Shown piece after piece: positions 55,420 to 64,000 of a stretch of DNA of 64,000 nt. Both the position numbers and the translations under genes were made by a program. This DNA comes from Austwickia chelonae. Its GTDB lineage: Bacteria; Actinomycetota; Actinomycetes; Actinomycetales; Dermatophilaceae. Positions within the stretch are counted from its first letter, which is position 1. Every line of letters starts with the position of its first letter. The notes under the pieces were generated by a model. The model did no database searches and had not been told where the DNA came from. It saw only the letters and a list, made by a program, of their open reading frames with translations. The stretch is from the NCBI RefSeq assembly GCF_003391095.1, contig NZ_CP031447.1, positions 2,666,001 to 2,730,000 on the forward strand. The letters run 5' to 3'.

Positions 55420-56280
55420 ATGTGTCCTGAACCCTCACCTCGCCCACCGGTCGCGCTGACCATCGCCGGATCAGACCCTTCCGGGGGCGCCGGAGTACAG
55501 GCCGACCTGAAGACCTTCTCCGCGCTGGGCGCTTATGGCACCAGCGTGTTGACCGCCCTGACCGCACAATCCACCACCGGTGTCACCGGGGTCCACGAGG
55601 TCCCGATCGACTTCGTCCACGCCCAGTTGGACACCCTGCTGGCCGATGTCCGGATCGACGCCGTCAAGATCGGGATGCTCGGCTCCGCAGAATTGACTCG
55701 CGCGGTGGGCCGTTATCTGGAGGGCCCCCTCGCCGACACCGTCCGCGTCCTCGACCCGGTGATGATCTCCACCAGCGGCAGCCGGCTCCTCCCCGAGAGC
55801 GCCGTCGACGCCGTACGTGCATTGCTCCCCCATGCCGATGTCATCACCCCGAACCTGCCAGAGGCCGCTGTCCTCACCGGTATGGCACCGGCCGTCGACC
55901 TCGACGGCATGCGCGTCCAGGCCCGGCTCCTGCACCACCGCTGGGGTGCACGACAGGTTCTCCTCAAGGGCGGCCATCTGCCCGGCCTCGGAGACGCCGT
56001 CGACCTGTGGTTCGACGGTCACCACGAGGAGATCCACCGTGCGCCACGGGTACCCACCGTCAATACCCATGGCACCGGATGCACCCTCAGCTCCGCGCTG
56101 GCCGCTCTACGTCCCCGGCATCCCGGCTGGCCCCAGACCGTCGCCGCCGCCAAGTCCTGGCTCACCCGAGCGATCCAGCACGCCGACACACTCGAGATCG
56201 GTGCCGGCCCCGGCCCGGTCCACCACTTCCACGAGGACACCCGCCGATGGCGGGCCCGCACTCCTGCGGACACACGGTGA
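55420..56280 (+). CDS. thiD: Hydroxymethylpyrimidine/phosphomethylpyrimidine kinase
   Basis: 286 residues from ATG at 55420 (CAGAAT 6 nt upstream, leaderless type); ATG at 55399 would add seven residues. PPVALTIAGSDPSGGAGVQADLKTFSALGAYG, AVKIGMLGSAEL, VLDPVMISTSGSRLLPE, TPNLPEAAVLTG, VLLKGGHLPG and NTHGTGCTLSSALAA (anion hole and catalytic Cys-type GTGC) are complete for ThiD. It phosphorylates HMP for thiamine synthesis. No TPP riboswitch is visible and no other thi gene is near. Confidence 0.93.
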   Translation: MCPEPSPRPPVALTIAGSDPSGGAGVQADLKTFSALGAYGTSVLTALTAQSTTGVTGVHEVPIDFVHAQLDTLLADVRIDAVKIGMLGSAELTRAVGRYLEGPLADTVRVLDPVMISTSGSRLLPESAVDAVRALLPHADVITPNLPEAAVLTGMAPAVDLDGMRVQARLLHHRWGARQVLLKGGHLPGLGDAVDLWFDGHHEEIHRAPRVPTVNTHGTGCTLSSALAALRPRHPGWPQTVAAAKSWLTRAIQHADTLEIGAGPGPVHHFHEDTRRWRARTPADTR

Positions 56281-56338
56281 GCATGTCGGCGAGCGCGTGC
56301 CCGGGCGACGACGGCACCGACCGCGTAGCCTTCGCTGA

Positions 56339-57859
56339 GTGAGCGACCTTCGACTGCCTTCCCCCGACTCGGAGGAACTTCTTCCGGACGATCCGTGGCC
56401 TGCCTTGTGGGCGATGGTCCTGGGGTTCTTCATGATCTTGGTCGACTCGACGATCGTCTCGGTGGCGACGCCCTCGCTGATGCACGCCTTCGACGCCGAG
56501 GTCGCCGCCGTGATGTGGGTGACCAGTTCCTATCTGTTGGCCTATGCCGTACCTCTGTTGGTGACCGGAAGATTGGGTGACCGGGTCGGCCCGAAGCGGG
56601 TCTATCTGGCCGGTTTGGTCGTCTTCACCGCAGCCTCTCTGTGGTGTGGTCTGGTCGACTCGTTGACGATGTTGATCATGGCCCGCGCGGTGCAGGGCCT
56701 GGGTGCTTCGATGATGACCCCGCAGACGATGACGGTGATCACGCGGACCTTTCCCGCTGCACGTCGAGGCCAGGCGATGGTGCTCTGGGGTGCGACGGCG
56801 GGGGTGGCCACTCTGGTCGGCCCGATTCTGGGTGGGGTGTTGATCGACTCGTGGGGGTGGGAGTGGATCTTCTTCGTGAATGTGCCGGTCGGTGTTCTCG
56901 GTTTCCTGGCAGCTGCCCGTGCGGTGCCCGATCTGGCGACCCATGCGCACAGCTTCGACTGGGTCGGAGTGGCTCTTTCTGCGACGGGCCTGTTCTGCGG
57001 GGTCTTTGCCATCCAGGAAGGGGAGACCTACCGATGGGGGACGATCTACGGCGCGCTTTCGGTGCCGTCCTTGTTGGTGGCGGCGTTGGTTCTCCTGGCG
57101 CTCTTCGTGTGGTGGCAGTCTCGGGTCGAGCGGGAACCACTGGTGCCTTTGACCTTGTTCGCCGATCGGAACTTCTCCCTGGCGAATATCGCGATCTCGG
57201 CCGTGGGCTTCTCCGTGACGGCGATGATCTTCCCGTTCATGTTGTACGCGCAGGTCGTGCGCGGGCTGTCGCCGACGGCGGCGGCCTTGTTGTTGGCGCC
57301 TCAAGCGGTCATGTCGATCGTGTTGGCCCCTTTGGCGGGTCGTTGGGTGGACCGGATGCATCCGCGGTTGTTGGCCGGTTTCGGACTGGCGTTGTACTCG
57401 GGCAGCTTGGTGGTGATGGGTCTTCTGCTGCGACCGGGGACGCCGTACTGGCAGATCCTCGTTACCGCGACCTTCCTCGGCGTGGCCAGCAGTTTCATGT
57501 GGGGGCCGTTGACGACGACCGCGAACCGGAATCTGCCGCCGCGTCTGGCCGGTGCCGGATCCGGGGTGTACAACACGACCAGGCAGATGGGCTCGGTGCT
57601 GGGCAGCGCGGCGATCGCTGCTTTTCTGGCCAGCAGGTTGGCGGTCCATCTGCCGGGGGCGTCGGTGGGCATGCATGGGGCGCCGGGCGGAGTGATGCCC
57701 TCGCACCTGGCGGAGGCCTTCTCCCAGGCGTTGGTCGAGGCGATGCTCCTTCCGGTCGGGGTGCTCCTCATCAGTGTGGTCGCGGCGTTGTTCTTCGAGC
57801 GACCGCACCATCTGTCTCCGGCGGGTGAGGAACGTTCCGGCCGACCTGCTTCCGGATGA
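56339..57859 (+). CDS. DHA2-type MFS multidrug transporter
   Basis: 506 residues with about 14 membrane helices. MILVDSTIVSVATPSL (helix 1), GRLGDRVGPKRVYLAGLVVF (motif A), VQGLGASMMTPQTMTVITRTFP (motif B region), GPILGGVLIDSWGWEWIFFVNVPVG (motif C) define the EmrB/QacA branch of drug-proton antiporters. TAGCCT stands 7 nt before the GTG with no ribosome site: leaderless. Substrate unknown. Convergent with cycA, 21 bp apart, with no clear terminator. Confidence 0.9.
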   Translation: MSDLRLPSPDSEELLPDDPWPALWAMVLGFFMILVDSTIVSVATPSLMHAFDAEVAAVMWVTSSYLLAYAVPLLVTGRLGDRVGPKRVYLAGLVVFTAASLWCGLVDSLTMLIMARAVQGLGASMMTPQTMTVITRTFPAARRGQAMVLWGATAGVATLVGPILGGVLIDSWGWEWIFFVNVPVGVLGFLAAARAVPDLATHAHSFDWVGVALSATGLFCGVFAIQEGETYRWGTIYGALSVPSLLVAALVLLALFVWWQSRVEREPLVPLTLFADRNFSLANIAISAVGFSVTAMIFPFMLYAQVVRGLSPTAAALLLAPQAVMSIVLAPLAGRWVDRMHPRLLAGFGLALYSGSLVVMGLLLRPGTPYWQILVTATFLGVASSFMWGPLTTTANRNLPPRLAGAGSGVYNTTRQMGSVLGSAAIAAFLASRLAVHLPGASVGMHGAPGGVMPSHLAEAFSQALVEAMLLPVGVLLISVVAALFFERPHHLSPAGEERSGRPASG

Positions 57860-57880
57860 TCTCGACGAGGGCGCAGGTGT

Positions 57881-59353
57881 TCAGGCCTGCCGTTCCAGTT
57901 CCTCGGTGGTGGTGTCGTCGTGGCGCACCTTGTCCTTCACCAGGTACCAAGAGCCACCGAGCAGGATGAACCACGCCGGGGTGACCAACAGTGCTTTGAG
58001 CGTGTCGGCCTCCCGGGTCAGCAGCACCAGGACGAAGGCGAAGAAGGCCAGCACGACGTAACACATGGGGACTCCGCCGGGCATCTTGTAGATCGACCGG
58101 GCGTGGGCGTCGGGGAGCCGACGGCGGTAGACGATGTAGCTGACCATGATGAGTCCCCAGACGAAGATGAAGAGCACTGCGGCGATGGTGGTGACGATGG
58201 TGAAGGCTTCCATCACCGTTTCCCCGCTCATCAGCAGGAAGATGCAGCAGCCGATGAGGGCCACCGAGATCAACAGGCCGTTGCGGGGGACGGCTCGTCC
58301 GGAGAGCCGGCCGAAGGCTGCTGGGGCCATGTTCTTGTGGGCCAGTCCGTAGAGCATCCGCGAGGTGGAGAAGATCCCGGAGTTGCAGGACGAGGACGCC
58401 GAGGTCAGCACGACGAAGTTCATCAGAGAGGCCGCGCTGGCGATGCCGACCAGTGAGAACAGGTTCACGAAGGGCGAGACCGCCGGGTTGACCTGGTCCC
58501 AGGGGGTCACGGTCATGATGGCCATGAGTGCCAGGACGTAGAAGACGACGACACGGACCGGGATGGAGTTGATGGCCCGCGGCAGGGTCTTGGTCGGGTC
58601 GGCGGTCTCTGCGGCGGTGGTGCCGACCAGTTCGACCCCGACGAAAGCGAAGACGGCGATCTGGAAGCCTGCGAAGAATCCGCTGATCCCGTGGGGGAAG
58701 AACCCGCCGGGACGGTCCCACAGGTAACTGAAGGAGGCCGGTGTTCCGTCGGGTGCGGTGAACCGGCTGATCACCATCAGCGCACCGGCGATGATCAAGG
58801 CCACGATCGCGATCACCTTGATCAGCGCGAACCAGAATTCCATCTCGCCGAACAGTTTCACGGTGAGCAGGTTCAGCCCCAGGAGTCCGAGGAGAGTGAT
58901 CACGGACAACAGGATCGCGGTCGAGGTCATCTGTTCGGGGTGGTCGGAGTTGACCCAGAAATTCCAATAACTGGCGACCGCGATGACTTCGGCCATGCCG
59001 GTGACCACCCAGCACAGCCAGTACGTCCAGCCGGAGAAGAAACCGGCCCAGGGTCCGAGGAACTCCGCGGTGAAATCCTGGAAGGACTTGAAATTCAGGT
59101 CGTGCAGGAGGAGTTCGCCCATCGCTCGCATGACGAAGAAGAGCATCGTGCCGATGGTGAGATAGACCAGCAGGATGGACGGCCCAGCAGCGTGGATCGT
59201 CTTCCCGGAGCCCATGAACAGGCCGGTCCCGATAGCACCGCCGATGGCGATCAGCTGGACGTGTCGATTCTGCAGGCTGCGGTGGAGATGTTCGGCTCCC
59301 TCCACCGATGTGGATGTGCCGGGGTCGCTGTGTGGGGAACGTATATCTGACAC
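57881..59353 (-). CDS. cycA: CycA-type D-serine/D-alanine/glycine permease
   Basis: 490 residues from GTG at 59353 (GAGGAG 7 nt upstream; an in-frame start 5 codons earlier lacks this). 12-helix APC-superfamily permease. SLQNRHVQLIAIGGAIGTGLFMGSGKTIHAAGPSI, FVMRAMGELLL, WAGFFSGWTYWLCWVVTGMAEVIA, SGFFAGFQIAVFAFVGVELVGTTAAET and LPRAINSIPVRVVVFYV are nearly identical in pattern to E. coli CycA, so this is a proton-coupled importer of glycine, D-Ala and D-Ser. Confidence 0.9.
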   Translation of the reverse strand: MSDIRSPHSDPGTSTSVEGAEHLHRSLQNRHVQLIAIGGAIGTGLFMGSGKTIHAAGPSILLVYLTIGTMLFFVMRAMGELLLHDLNFKSFQDFTAEFLGPWAGFFSGWTYWLCWVVTGMAEVIAVASYWNFWVNSDHPEQMTSTAILLSVITLLGLLGLNLLTVKLFGEMEFWFALIKVIAIVALIIAGALMVISRFTAPDGTPASFSYLWDRPGGFFPHGISGFFAGFQIAVFAFVGVELVGTTAAETADPTKTLPRAINSIPVRVVVFYVLALMAIMTVTPWDQVNPAVSPFVNLFSLVGIASAASLMNFVVLTSASSSCNSGIFSTSRMLYGLAHKNMAPAAFGRLSGRAVPRNGLLISVALIGCCIFLLMSGETVMEAFTIVTTIAAVLFIFVWGLIMVSYIVYRRRLPDAHARSIYKMPGGVPMCYVVLAFFAFVLVLLTREADTLKALLVTPAWFILLGGSWYLVKDKVRHDDTTTEELERQA

Positions 59354-59595
59354 GTGGGGTCTCCTCACCTGCGTTGAAGGCTCGGAAGCATCTCGTCACG
59401 GTCGTGCCGTCGAGCCAGACGAAAACGTTGAGTCCGCCCGATGGCACGGTAATTCCACAGGAACGGATACACCGGGAAATCGCAGGAACATAAAAGGAGA
59501 TTCGTCACATGGCGTGGCTTGTGAATCTTCAACTCAGGTGTGGAATGCTTTCGTTCTTTGCCCTCGAATCACTCGCTCAAAGGTCAAGAAACCGT

Positions 59596-62229
59596 TCAGG
59601 ACGAGCTCTCTTCCACCTCGACGATCTCGGCGTCCACAACCTCTGTCTCCGACGGGTCCGGCTCCCGGCGTGTGGGGAGAAGCGTCAGAGCATCGGCGTC
59701 ACCGTCCTGGTCGATGACGACCTCGTCCCCGTCCCGGATCTCTCCGGCAAGCAGCGCGCGGGCCAGCCGGTCGCCGATCTGCACCTGGACGAGGCGACGC
59801 AGCGGCCGCGCCCCGTAGGCCGGGTCGTAACCGGTCAAGGCCAGCCAGTCCCGGGCTGCCTCGGTGACCTCCAGGACGATCCGACGGTCCGCGAGGCGCT
59901 TGGACAATGCGTCGACCTGCAGGTCGACGATGCGGCTCAGTTCCGTCGTGGTCAAGGCTTCGAAGATCACCGTCTCGTCGAGTCGGTTGAGGAATTCAGG
60001 TTTGAAGGCGGCCCGCACCGTTCGGAGGACCGCGTCCTGCTTCTCGGTGTCCGACAGGGCGGGGTCGATCAGGTACTGCGATCCGAGGTTGCTGGTCATC
60101 ACGAGGAGGACATTGCGGAAATCGACGGTGCGGCCCTGGCCGTCGGTGAGCCGCCCGTCGTCCAGCACTTGGAGAAGGATGTCGAAGGTCTCCGGGTGGG
60201 CCTTCTCGACCTCGTCGAGGAGAACCACGGAATAGGGGCGTCTGCGGACGGCTTCGGTGAGCTGCCCGCCCTCGTCGTAGCCGACGTAACCGGGCGGTGC
60301 TCCGATCAGGCGGGCCACTGCGTGGCGCTCGCTGTACTCCGACATGTCGATACGCACCATGGCGCGGTCGTCGTCGAAGAGGAAGTCTGCGAGCGATTTC
60401 GCCAGTTCGGTCTTGCCGACGCCGGTCGGTCCGAGGAAGAGGAAGGATCCGGTCGGCCGGTCGGGGTCAGCGATCCCCGCCCGGGATCGGCGGACCGCAT
60501 CGGAGACCGCCCGTACCGCTGAGGTCTGTCCGATGAGTCGGCGTCCCAACCAGTCCTCCATACGCAGGAGTTTCTCGGTCTCTCCTTCGAGGAGACGTCC
60601 GGCGGGGATGCCGGTCCACGAGGAGATGACATCGGCGATGTCGTCGGCGCCGACCTCTTCCTTGACCATGGCGTCATCGCGGTGTTCGCCCTCGGCCGCG
60701 GTGGCTTCAGCGAGTTCTTTCTCCCGGTCGGGGATCTCGCCGTAAAGCAGTCGGGAAGCCCCGGCGAAGTCGCCTTCACGTTGGAGTTTCTCGGCGTGGA
60801 CGCGCAGCTCGTCGAGAGTGGCTTTGAGGTCGCCGACCCGGTTGAGTCCGGCTTTCTCCATCTCCCAGCGAGCGGTCAGATCAGTCAGTTCCTGTTCTTT
60901 CTCGGCGAGGTCGGCGCGTAGCCGGTCGAGCCGGTCGCGGCTGGCGGCATCGGTCTCTCGGGAGAGGTGGAGTTCCTCCATCTTGAGGCGGTCGACGGCG
61001 CGGCGCAGGGTGTCGACCTCGACCGGTGAGGAGTCGATCTCCATGCGCAGCCGGGAGGCGGCTTCGTCGATGAGGTCGATGGCCTTGTCGGGCAGCTGCC
61101 TGGAGGGGATGTACCGGTCGGACAGTGATGCTGCGGCGACGAGCGCGGAATCGGCGACGGCGACCTTGTGGTGGGCTTCGTAGCGTTCCTTGAGCCCGCG
61201 CAGGATGGCGATGGTGTCCTCGACCGTGGGTTCGCCGACATAGACCTGCTGGAAGCGCCTTTCCAGGGCGGCGTCCTTCTCGATGTGTTTCCGGTATTCG
61301 TCCAGGGTGGTGGCCCCGACGAGTCGTAGTTCGCCGCGGGCCAGCAGAGGCTTGATCATGTTCCCGGCGTCCATGGCGCCTTCACCGCTGGCTCCTGCGC
61401 CCACGATGGTGTGGATCTCGTCGATGAAGGTGACGACTTTGCCGTCGCTGCTGCGGATCTCGTTGAGTACAGCTTTGAGTCTCTCTTCGAACTCACCTCG
61501 GTATTTCGCTCCGGCGACCATGGAGCCCAGGTCGAGGGAGATGAGTCTCTTGTCGCGGAGGGACTCGGGGACGTCGCCGGTGACGATGCGCTGGGCGAGT
61601 CCTTCGACGACTGCGGTTTTGCCGACGCCTGGTTCACCGATCAGCACCGGGTTGTTCTTGGTGCGCCGGGAGAGGACCTGCACGACGCGACGGATCTCGG
61701 CGTCCCGCCCGATGACGGGGTCGAGTTTCCCTTCTCGGGCCGCCAGGGTGAGGTCGGTGCCATATTTCTGGAGGGCGTTGAAGGTGTCTTCGGGGTTCTC
61801 CGTGTCGACTTTGCCGCCGCCGCGCATCATCGGGATGCGTTGCTCGATGGCGTCGGCGTCCAGGCCGAACAGTCCGGTCCCGGCGAGCGCGAGCAGGAGG
61901 TGGTCGGTGGAGAGGTAGGTGTCCCCCATGGCTTCCATCGCCTGCCGCGCCTGTTCGAGGACGACGGAGAAGCCACGGCTGGGGGTGGCCTGGGCGACGG
62001 TGGATCCGCTGATCGTGGGGAGGCTGGCCAGCTCGGCTTCTGCGGCGCGGCGGGCGGCGAGCAGTGAGCTCCCGGTGGCGTCGAGCAAGGGGCCGGTCGT
62101 GGTTTCGGGTTGGTCGGTCAGAGCGAGCAGGAGGTGGGCCGGTTCGACGTGGGGGTGACCGGCGGTGGCGGCGGTGCGGGCGGCCCCGGCGAAGGCCTCC
62201 TGAGCCTTGGTGGTGAGCTGAAGGGACAT
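59596..62229 (-). CDS. clpB: ClpB disaggregase
   Basis: 877 residues from ATG at 62229 (AAGGAG 6 nt upstream). Clp N-domain ([16 protein letters not shown]), NBD1 with [18 protein letters not shown] and [12 protein letters not shown], the long coiled-coil middle domain (about 400-530), NBD2 with [48 protein letters not shown] and a C-terminal [11 protein letters not shown] sensor. It rescues aggregated proteins with DnaK. A HAIR-like box upstream suggests HspR control. Confidence 0.97.
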   Translation of the reverse strand: MSLQLTTKAQEAFAGAARTAATAGHPHVEPAHLLLALTDQPETTTGPLLDATGSSLLAARRAAEAELASLPTISGSTVAQATPSRGFSVVLEQARQAMEAMGDTYLSTDHLLLALAGTGLFGLDADAIEQRIPMMRGGGKVDTENPEDTFNALQKYGTDLTLAAREGKLDPVIGRDAEIRRVVQVLSRRTKNNPVLIGEPGVGKTAVVEGLAQRIVTGDVPESLRDKRLISLDLGSMVAGAKYRGEFEERLKAVLNEIRSSDGKVVTFIDEIHTIVGAGASGEGAMDAGNMIKPLLARGELRLVGATTLDEYRKHIEKDAALERRFQQVYVGEPTVEDTIAILRGLKERYEAHHKVAVADSALVAAASLSDRYIPSRQLPDKAIDLIDEAASRLRMEIDSSPVEVDTLRRAVDRLKMEELHLSRETDAASRDRLDRLRADLAEKEQELTDLTARWEMEKAGLNRVGDLKATLDELRVHAEKLQREGDFAGASRLLYGEIPDREKELAEATAAEGEHRDDAMVKEEVGADDIADVISSWTGIPAGRLLEGETEKLLRMEDWLGRRLIGQTSAVRAVSDAVRRSRAGIADPDRPTGSFLFLGPTGVGKTELAKSLADFLFDDDRAMVRIDMSEYSERHAVARLIGAPPGYVGYDEGGQLTEAVRRRPYSVVLLDEVEKAHPETFDILLQVLDDGRLTDGQGRTVDFRNVLLVMTSNLGSQYLIDPALSDTEKQDAVLRTVRAAFKPEFLNRLDETVIFEALTTTELSRIVDLQVDALSKRLADRRIVLEVTEAARDWLALTGYDPAYGARPLRRLVQVQIGDRLARALLAGEIRDGDEVVIDQDGDADALTLLPTRREPDPSETEVVDAEIVEVEESSS

Positions 62230-62306
62230 GCTGTGCTCCTTGCCTGCGCTGTCGTTGCTCGGTGGCCGTGATCCACATGGCCTCGTATGACATAACGTCA
62301 CGCAAA

Positions 62307-62327
62307 GTTGCGTCTATTCCACTCAAC
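62307..62327 (-). promoter_or_regulatory. HAIR-like operator (HspR site) upstream of clpB
   Basis: On the minus strand GTTGAGT (62327-62321), 7 nt, ACGCAAC (62313-62307): 11 of 14 arm positions match the HspR inverted repeat CTTGAGT-N7-ACTCAAG. It lies 78 bp before the clpB ATG, the expected promoter position; clpB is an HspR target in Streptomyces. Confidence 0.65.
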
Positions 62328-62481
62328 TCTGTGTCCGCATTCGGCTCGACCGAACGGCACTCCCGGACACGATGAAGACCCTCGCCACGTCATTGGGGAG
62401 AGGGCATTTTCCGACGCTACCCCGGGATGGGCGCACGCGCAGGCCGAGTCGCCCAGAAATCAGGACAACGTAGGGAAAAGC

Positions 62482-62940
62482 TCAGCTTCCGGCCCCGGTC
62501 GAACCACCCTTCGGCGTGGCCCCCTCTGCAGGTTTCCCCGGCGCTACACCTTTCGCACCAGCAACCGGTGCCCCGCTCCCCGAAGAACCGCTGCCCGCGG
62601 AGCCAGGAGCGACTTTCCCAGGAGTCGGAGCCGCGGAAGGTGCCGGGTCGACCGAACGAGACGGCACAGGCGCGGTCGGCGTCCGTGCCGGCGCCTTCGA
62701 ACCGCCCGTTGCCAGATGCCCCCGGCGCTGAATCATCACTCCGCGTTGCAACTGCCAGATCCCCAGACCCAGCAGAGCAGCGGTCAGCATCCCGAAGACG
62801 TACAGGACAGCCGGTGTCAGCCCCAAGGTCACCGGCCCCAAGTTGTAGGTCAATGACTGAGGCTGGGCGCTGACCATCCACAACGTACTGAACCCGATGA
62901 TCGCGGCGACGGCTGTCACCACACTGCCGGACTTGATCAT
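62482..62940 (-). CDS. Two-helix membrane protein with Pro/Ala/Gly/Ser tail
   Basis: 152 residues: first hydrophobic segment ~6-24 (VVTAVAAIIGFSTLWMVSA), loop SLTYNLGPVTLGLTP, second segment ~43-66 (AVLYVFGMLTAALLGLGIWQLQRG), then a basic patch and a ~75-residue low-complexity tail (APTPGKVAPGSAGSGSSGSG...). No family recognised. The fold resembles small inner-membrane proteins with a cytoplasmic disordered tail; function unknown. The open frame with tail is supported by consistent membrane-protein composition only. Confidence 0.65.
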   Translation of the reverse strand: MIKSGSVVTAVAAIIGFSTLWMVSAQPQSLTYNLGPVTLGLTPAVLYVFGMLTAALLGLGIWQLQRGVMIQRRGHLATGGSKAPARTPTAPVPSRSVDPAPSAAPTPGKVAPGSAGSGSSGSGAPVAGAKGVAPGKPAEGATPKGGSTGAGS

Positions 62941-63087
62941 GGCTTCCTCCCGTCCCTACGGACGAACAGAGCGGGTGTCATCTCACCGGGACCGGCGCGG
63001 CCATCCAGTGACAGGGACACCGAAACCCGCTGTACGGCATACCCCTAGGACCATGATCACCTATAGCTGCCCAGGCAGGGTGCCGCG

Positions 63088-64000
63088 TCAGTCGGTGGCT
63101 TTGGCCGCCGACTCCAGATGCTTCACCGGCTCTGCCCGATGGATCACCATCAGAGCCCGCGCCACGATCAGCACGGTCAGCACGATCCCGGCGATCCGAG
63201 GCCAGGTCCCCGGCGCCACGAAGATCAGCATCATGGCCACCAGGATCGGTGCCAGGAAACGCATCGACCAGACCACGTAGCCGCCGAAGCTGGGCATCTT
63301 CACCCCGGCCGACTCGGCCACCGACTTCACCATGAAGTTCGGGCCGTTACCGATGTACGTCATCGCACCGCACATGACCGCCCCCAGGCTGATCGCCACC
63401 AGGTAGACCTCCGGCACCCCGGCGATCCGCGGTTCACCGGGCAAGGTCGACGCCATTTCGAAGAAGGTGGCATAGGTCGGGGCATTGTCGAGCACCGAGG
63501 AGAGCACACCGGTGAAGGCGAAGAAGCTGACCTGGTTCAACGGCAACGAAGGAGCGATCGCCGCCAAGTAGTGCAGGGCGGGGATCATGGTCAGGAAGAT
63601 CCCGATGAAGAGCACCCCGACCTCCAGGATCGGCCCCCAGGTGAAGGCATTGTGCACGAAACGTGCCTCCCGGTCGCTCCAGAGGAAGGACGCTCCGGCG
63701 ACCCCCAGCATGACCAGCTCACGCCACGGAACGAAGGAGGTCAGATGCGCGTGCCCCTCCTCGATGGCGTGCAGGTCGACCGACGGAAGCAGCGCCACGG
63801 AGAGCACGATCACCGCGAGGAAGACGATGTTGATGTGCCCGTGAAGCCCCAGCGGCTTCACATTCGTGTCGTCCCGGTAGATGTCCTCGGGGGCTTCTTC
63901 CCCGTACAGCTTGCGGTCGAGGGCGTAGTACGTGAGCAGCAGCAGGCCGTTGGTGAACAGCCACTCCGGGAAGAGCCCGAAGGTCCAGGTGAACGGCACC
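63088..64000 (-). CDS. NhaD-type sodium/proton antiporter, N-terminal part outside window
   Basis: At least 304 residues, open to the right edge. PSLPLNQVSFFAFTGVLSSVLDNAPTYATFF is the ion-transporter-superfamily hairpin with the conserved SxxLDNAPT element, followed by AVMCGAMTYIGNGPNFMVKSVAESAGVKMPSFGGYVVW. This is the NhaD/ArsB (COG1055) group of Na+/H+ antiporters. The family is ~430-480 residues, so roughly a third, including the first helices, lies beyond 64000; the GTG at the edge is not necessarily the start. Confidence 0.85.
   Translation of the reverse strand, partial: VPFTWTFGLFPEWLFTNGLLLLTYYALDRKLYGEEAPEDIYRDDTNVKPLGLHGHINIVFLAVIVLSVALLPSVDLHAIEEGHAHLTSFVPWRELVMLGVAGASFLWSDREARFVHNAFTWGPILEVGVLFIGIFLTMIPALHYLAAIAPSLPLNQVSFFAFTGVLSSVLDNAPTYATFFEMASTLPGEPRIAGVPEVYLVAISLGAVMCGAMTYIGNGPNFMVKSVAESAGVKMPSFGGYVVWSMRFLAPILVAMMLIFVAPGTWPRIAGIVLTVLIVARALMVIHRAEPVKHLESAAKATD

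Noticed and set aside
59509-60522. Rightward frame starting 59509 with AAAAGGAG upstream
   Set aside because: The ribosome-site match is good, but the frame runs antisense through clpB and its translation is unlike any protein; at most a short chance peptide.

Overview
The window reads as chromosomal DNA of a high-GC, motile actinobacterium. Supporting signs are BldC, DUF3073 and DUF3151 small proteins, a class I lysyl-tRNA synthetase, a ClpB gene with an HspR/HAIR-type operator, many GTG starts and leaderless-type promoters, and a flagellar block (sigma factor, FlgN, FliW, CsrA). The flagellar genes together with a secreted collagenase would fit a member of the Dermatophilaceae (Dermatophilus/Austwickia type), but that placement is inference. 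I see no phage, insertion sequence, CRISPR array, rRNA or tRNA gene; most of the window is core metabolism.

Layout. 1-2.5 kb: end of a flagellar region (partial FliA/WhiG-type sigma factor reading left; flgN-fliW-csrA reading right) closed by a 27-bp-stem hairpin. 2.6-7.3 kb: bldC, a DUF3073 gene and the leftward set SCP-like protein, membrane protein, purF, purM. 7.3-13.7 kb: a zinc alcohol dehydrogenase overlapping a BisC/TorZ-type molybdoenzyme, a 19-bp repeat array, a POT peptide transporter and a spermidine-synthase-like protein. 13.7-17.3 kb: a four-gene Mn/Zn ABC importer behind a perfect inverted repeat. 17.4-19.4 kb: M9 collagenase. 19.6-25.4 kb: leftward purD-purC-purS-purQ-purL. 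25.7-28.8 kb: HelD-type RNA polymerase-associated ATPase and a DMT/EamA transporter, overlapping tail to tail. 29.0-31.4 kb: BtuC/BtuF-like importer under a cobalamin riboswitch. 31.5-34.6 kb: purA-lysS. 34.8-36.1 kb: an AbiEi/DUF559-like gene flanked on both sides by pairs of the same palindromic hairpin. 36.2-40.7 kb: DUF3151, fbaA, adhP and a large secreted protein of unknown function. 40.9-42.8 kb: alkyltransferase-like protein, RNA methyltransferase, DedA protein. 42.8-47.7 kb: a lipid-kinase/AGPS-like pair facing tetR-glpD across a 35-bp palindrome. 47.6-64 kb: pyrE, SDR, lldD, exonuclease III, GH15 enzyme, an aldehyde dehydrogenase, GlsB, thiD, a drug-type MFS pump, cycA, clpB, a small membrane protein and a partial NhaD-type antiporter.

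How the genes work together. PurF, PurD, PurSQL, PurM, PurC and PurA cover most of de novo purine synthesis in three separate clusters. FliW and CsrA form the known flagellin/translation feedback pair next to flagellar genes. The most interesting regulatory modules are: (i) the AGPS-like/lipid kinase/TetR/GlpD group around the 35-bp palindrome, a candidate glycerol-phosphate/ether-lipid regulon; (ii) the cobalamin riboswitch, which redefines a FecCD-type importer as a corrinoid importer lacking a local ATPase; and (iii) the palindrome-flanked AbiEi/DUF559 gene. Several genes have a TANNNT-like -10 hexamer 6-7 nt before the start codon and no Shine-Dalgarno sequence, which helps fix their starts.
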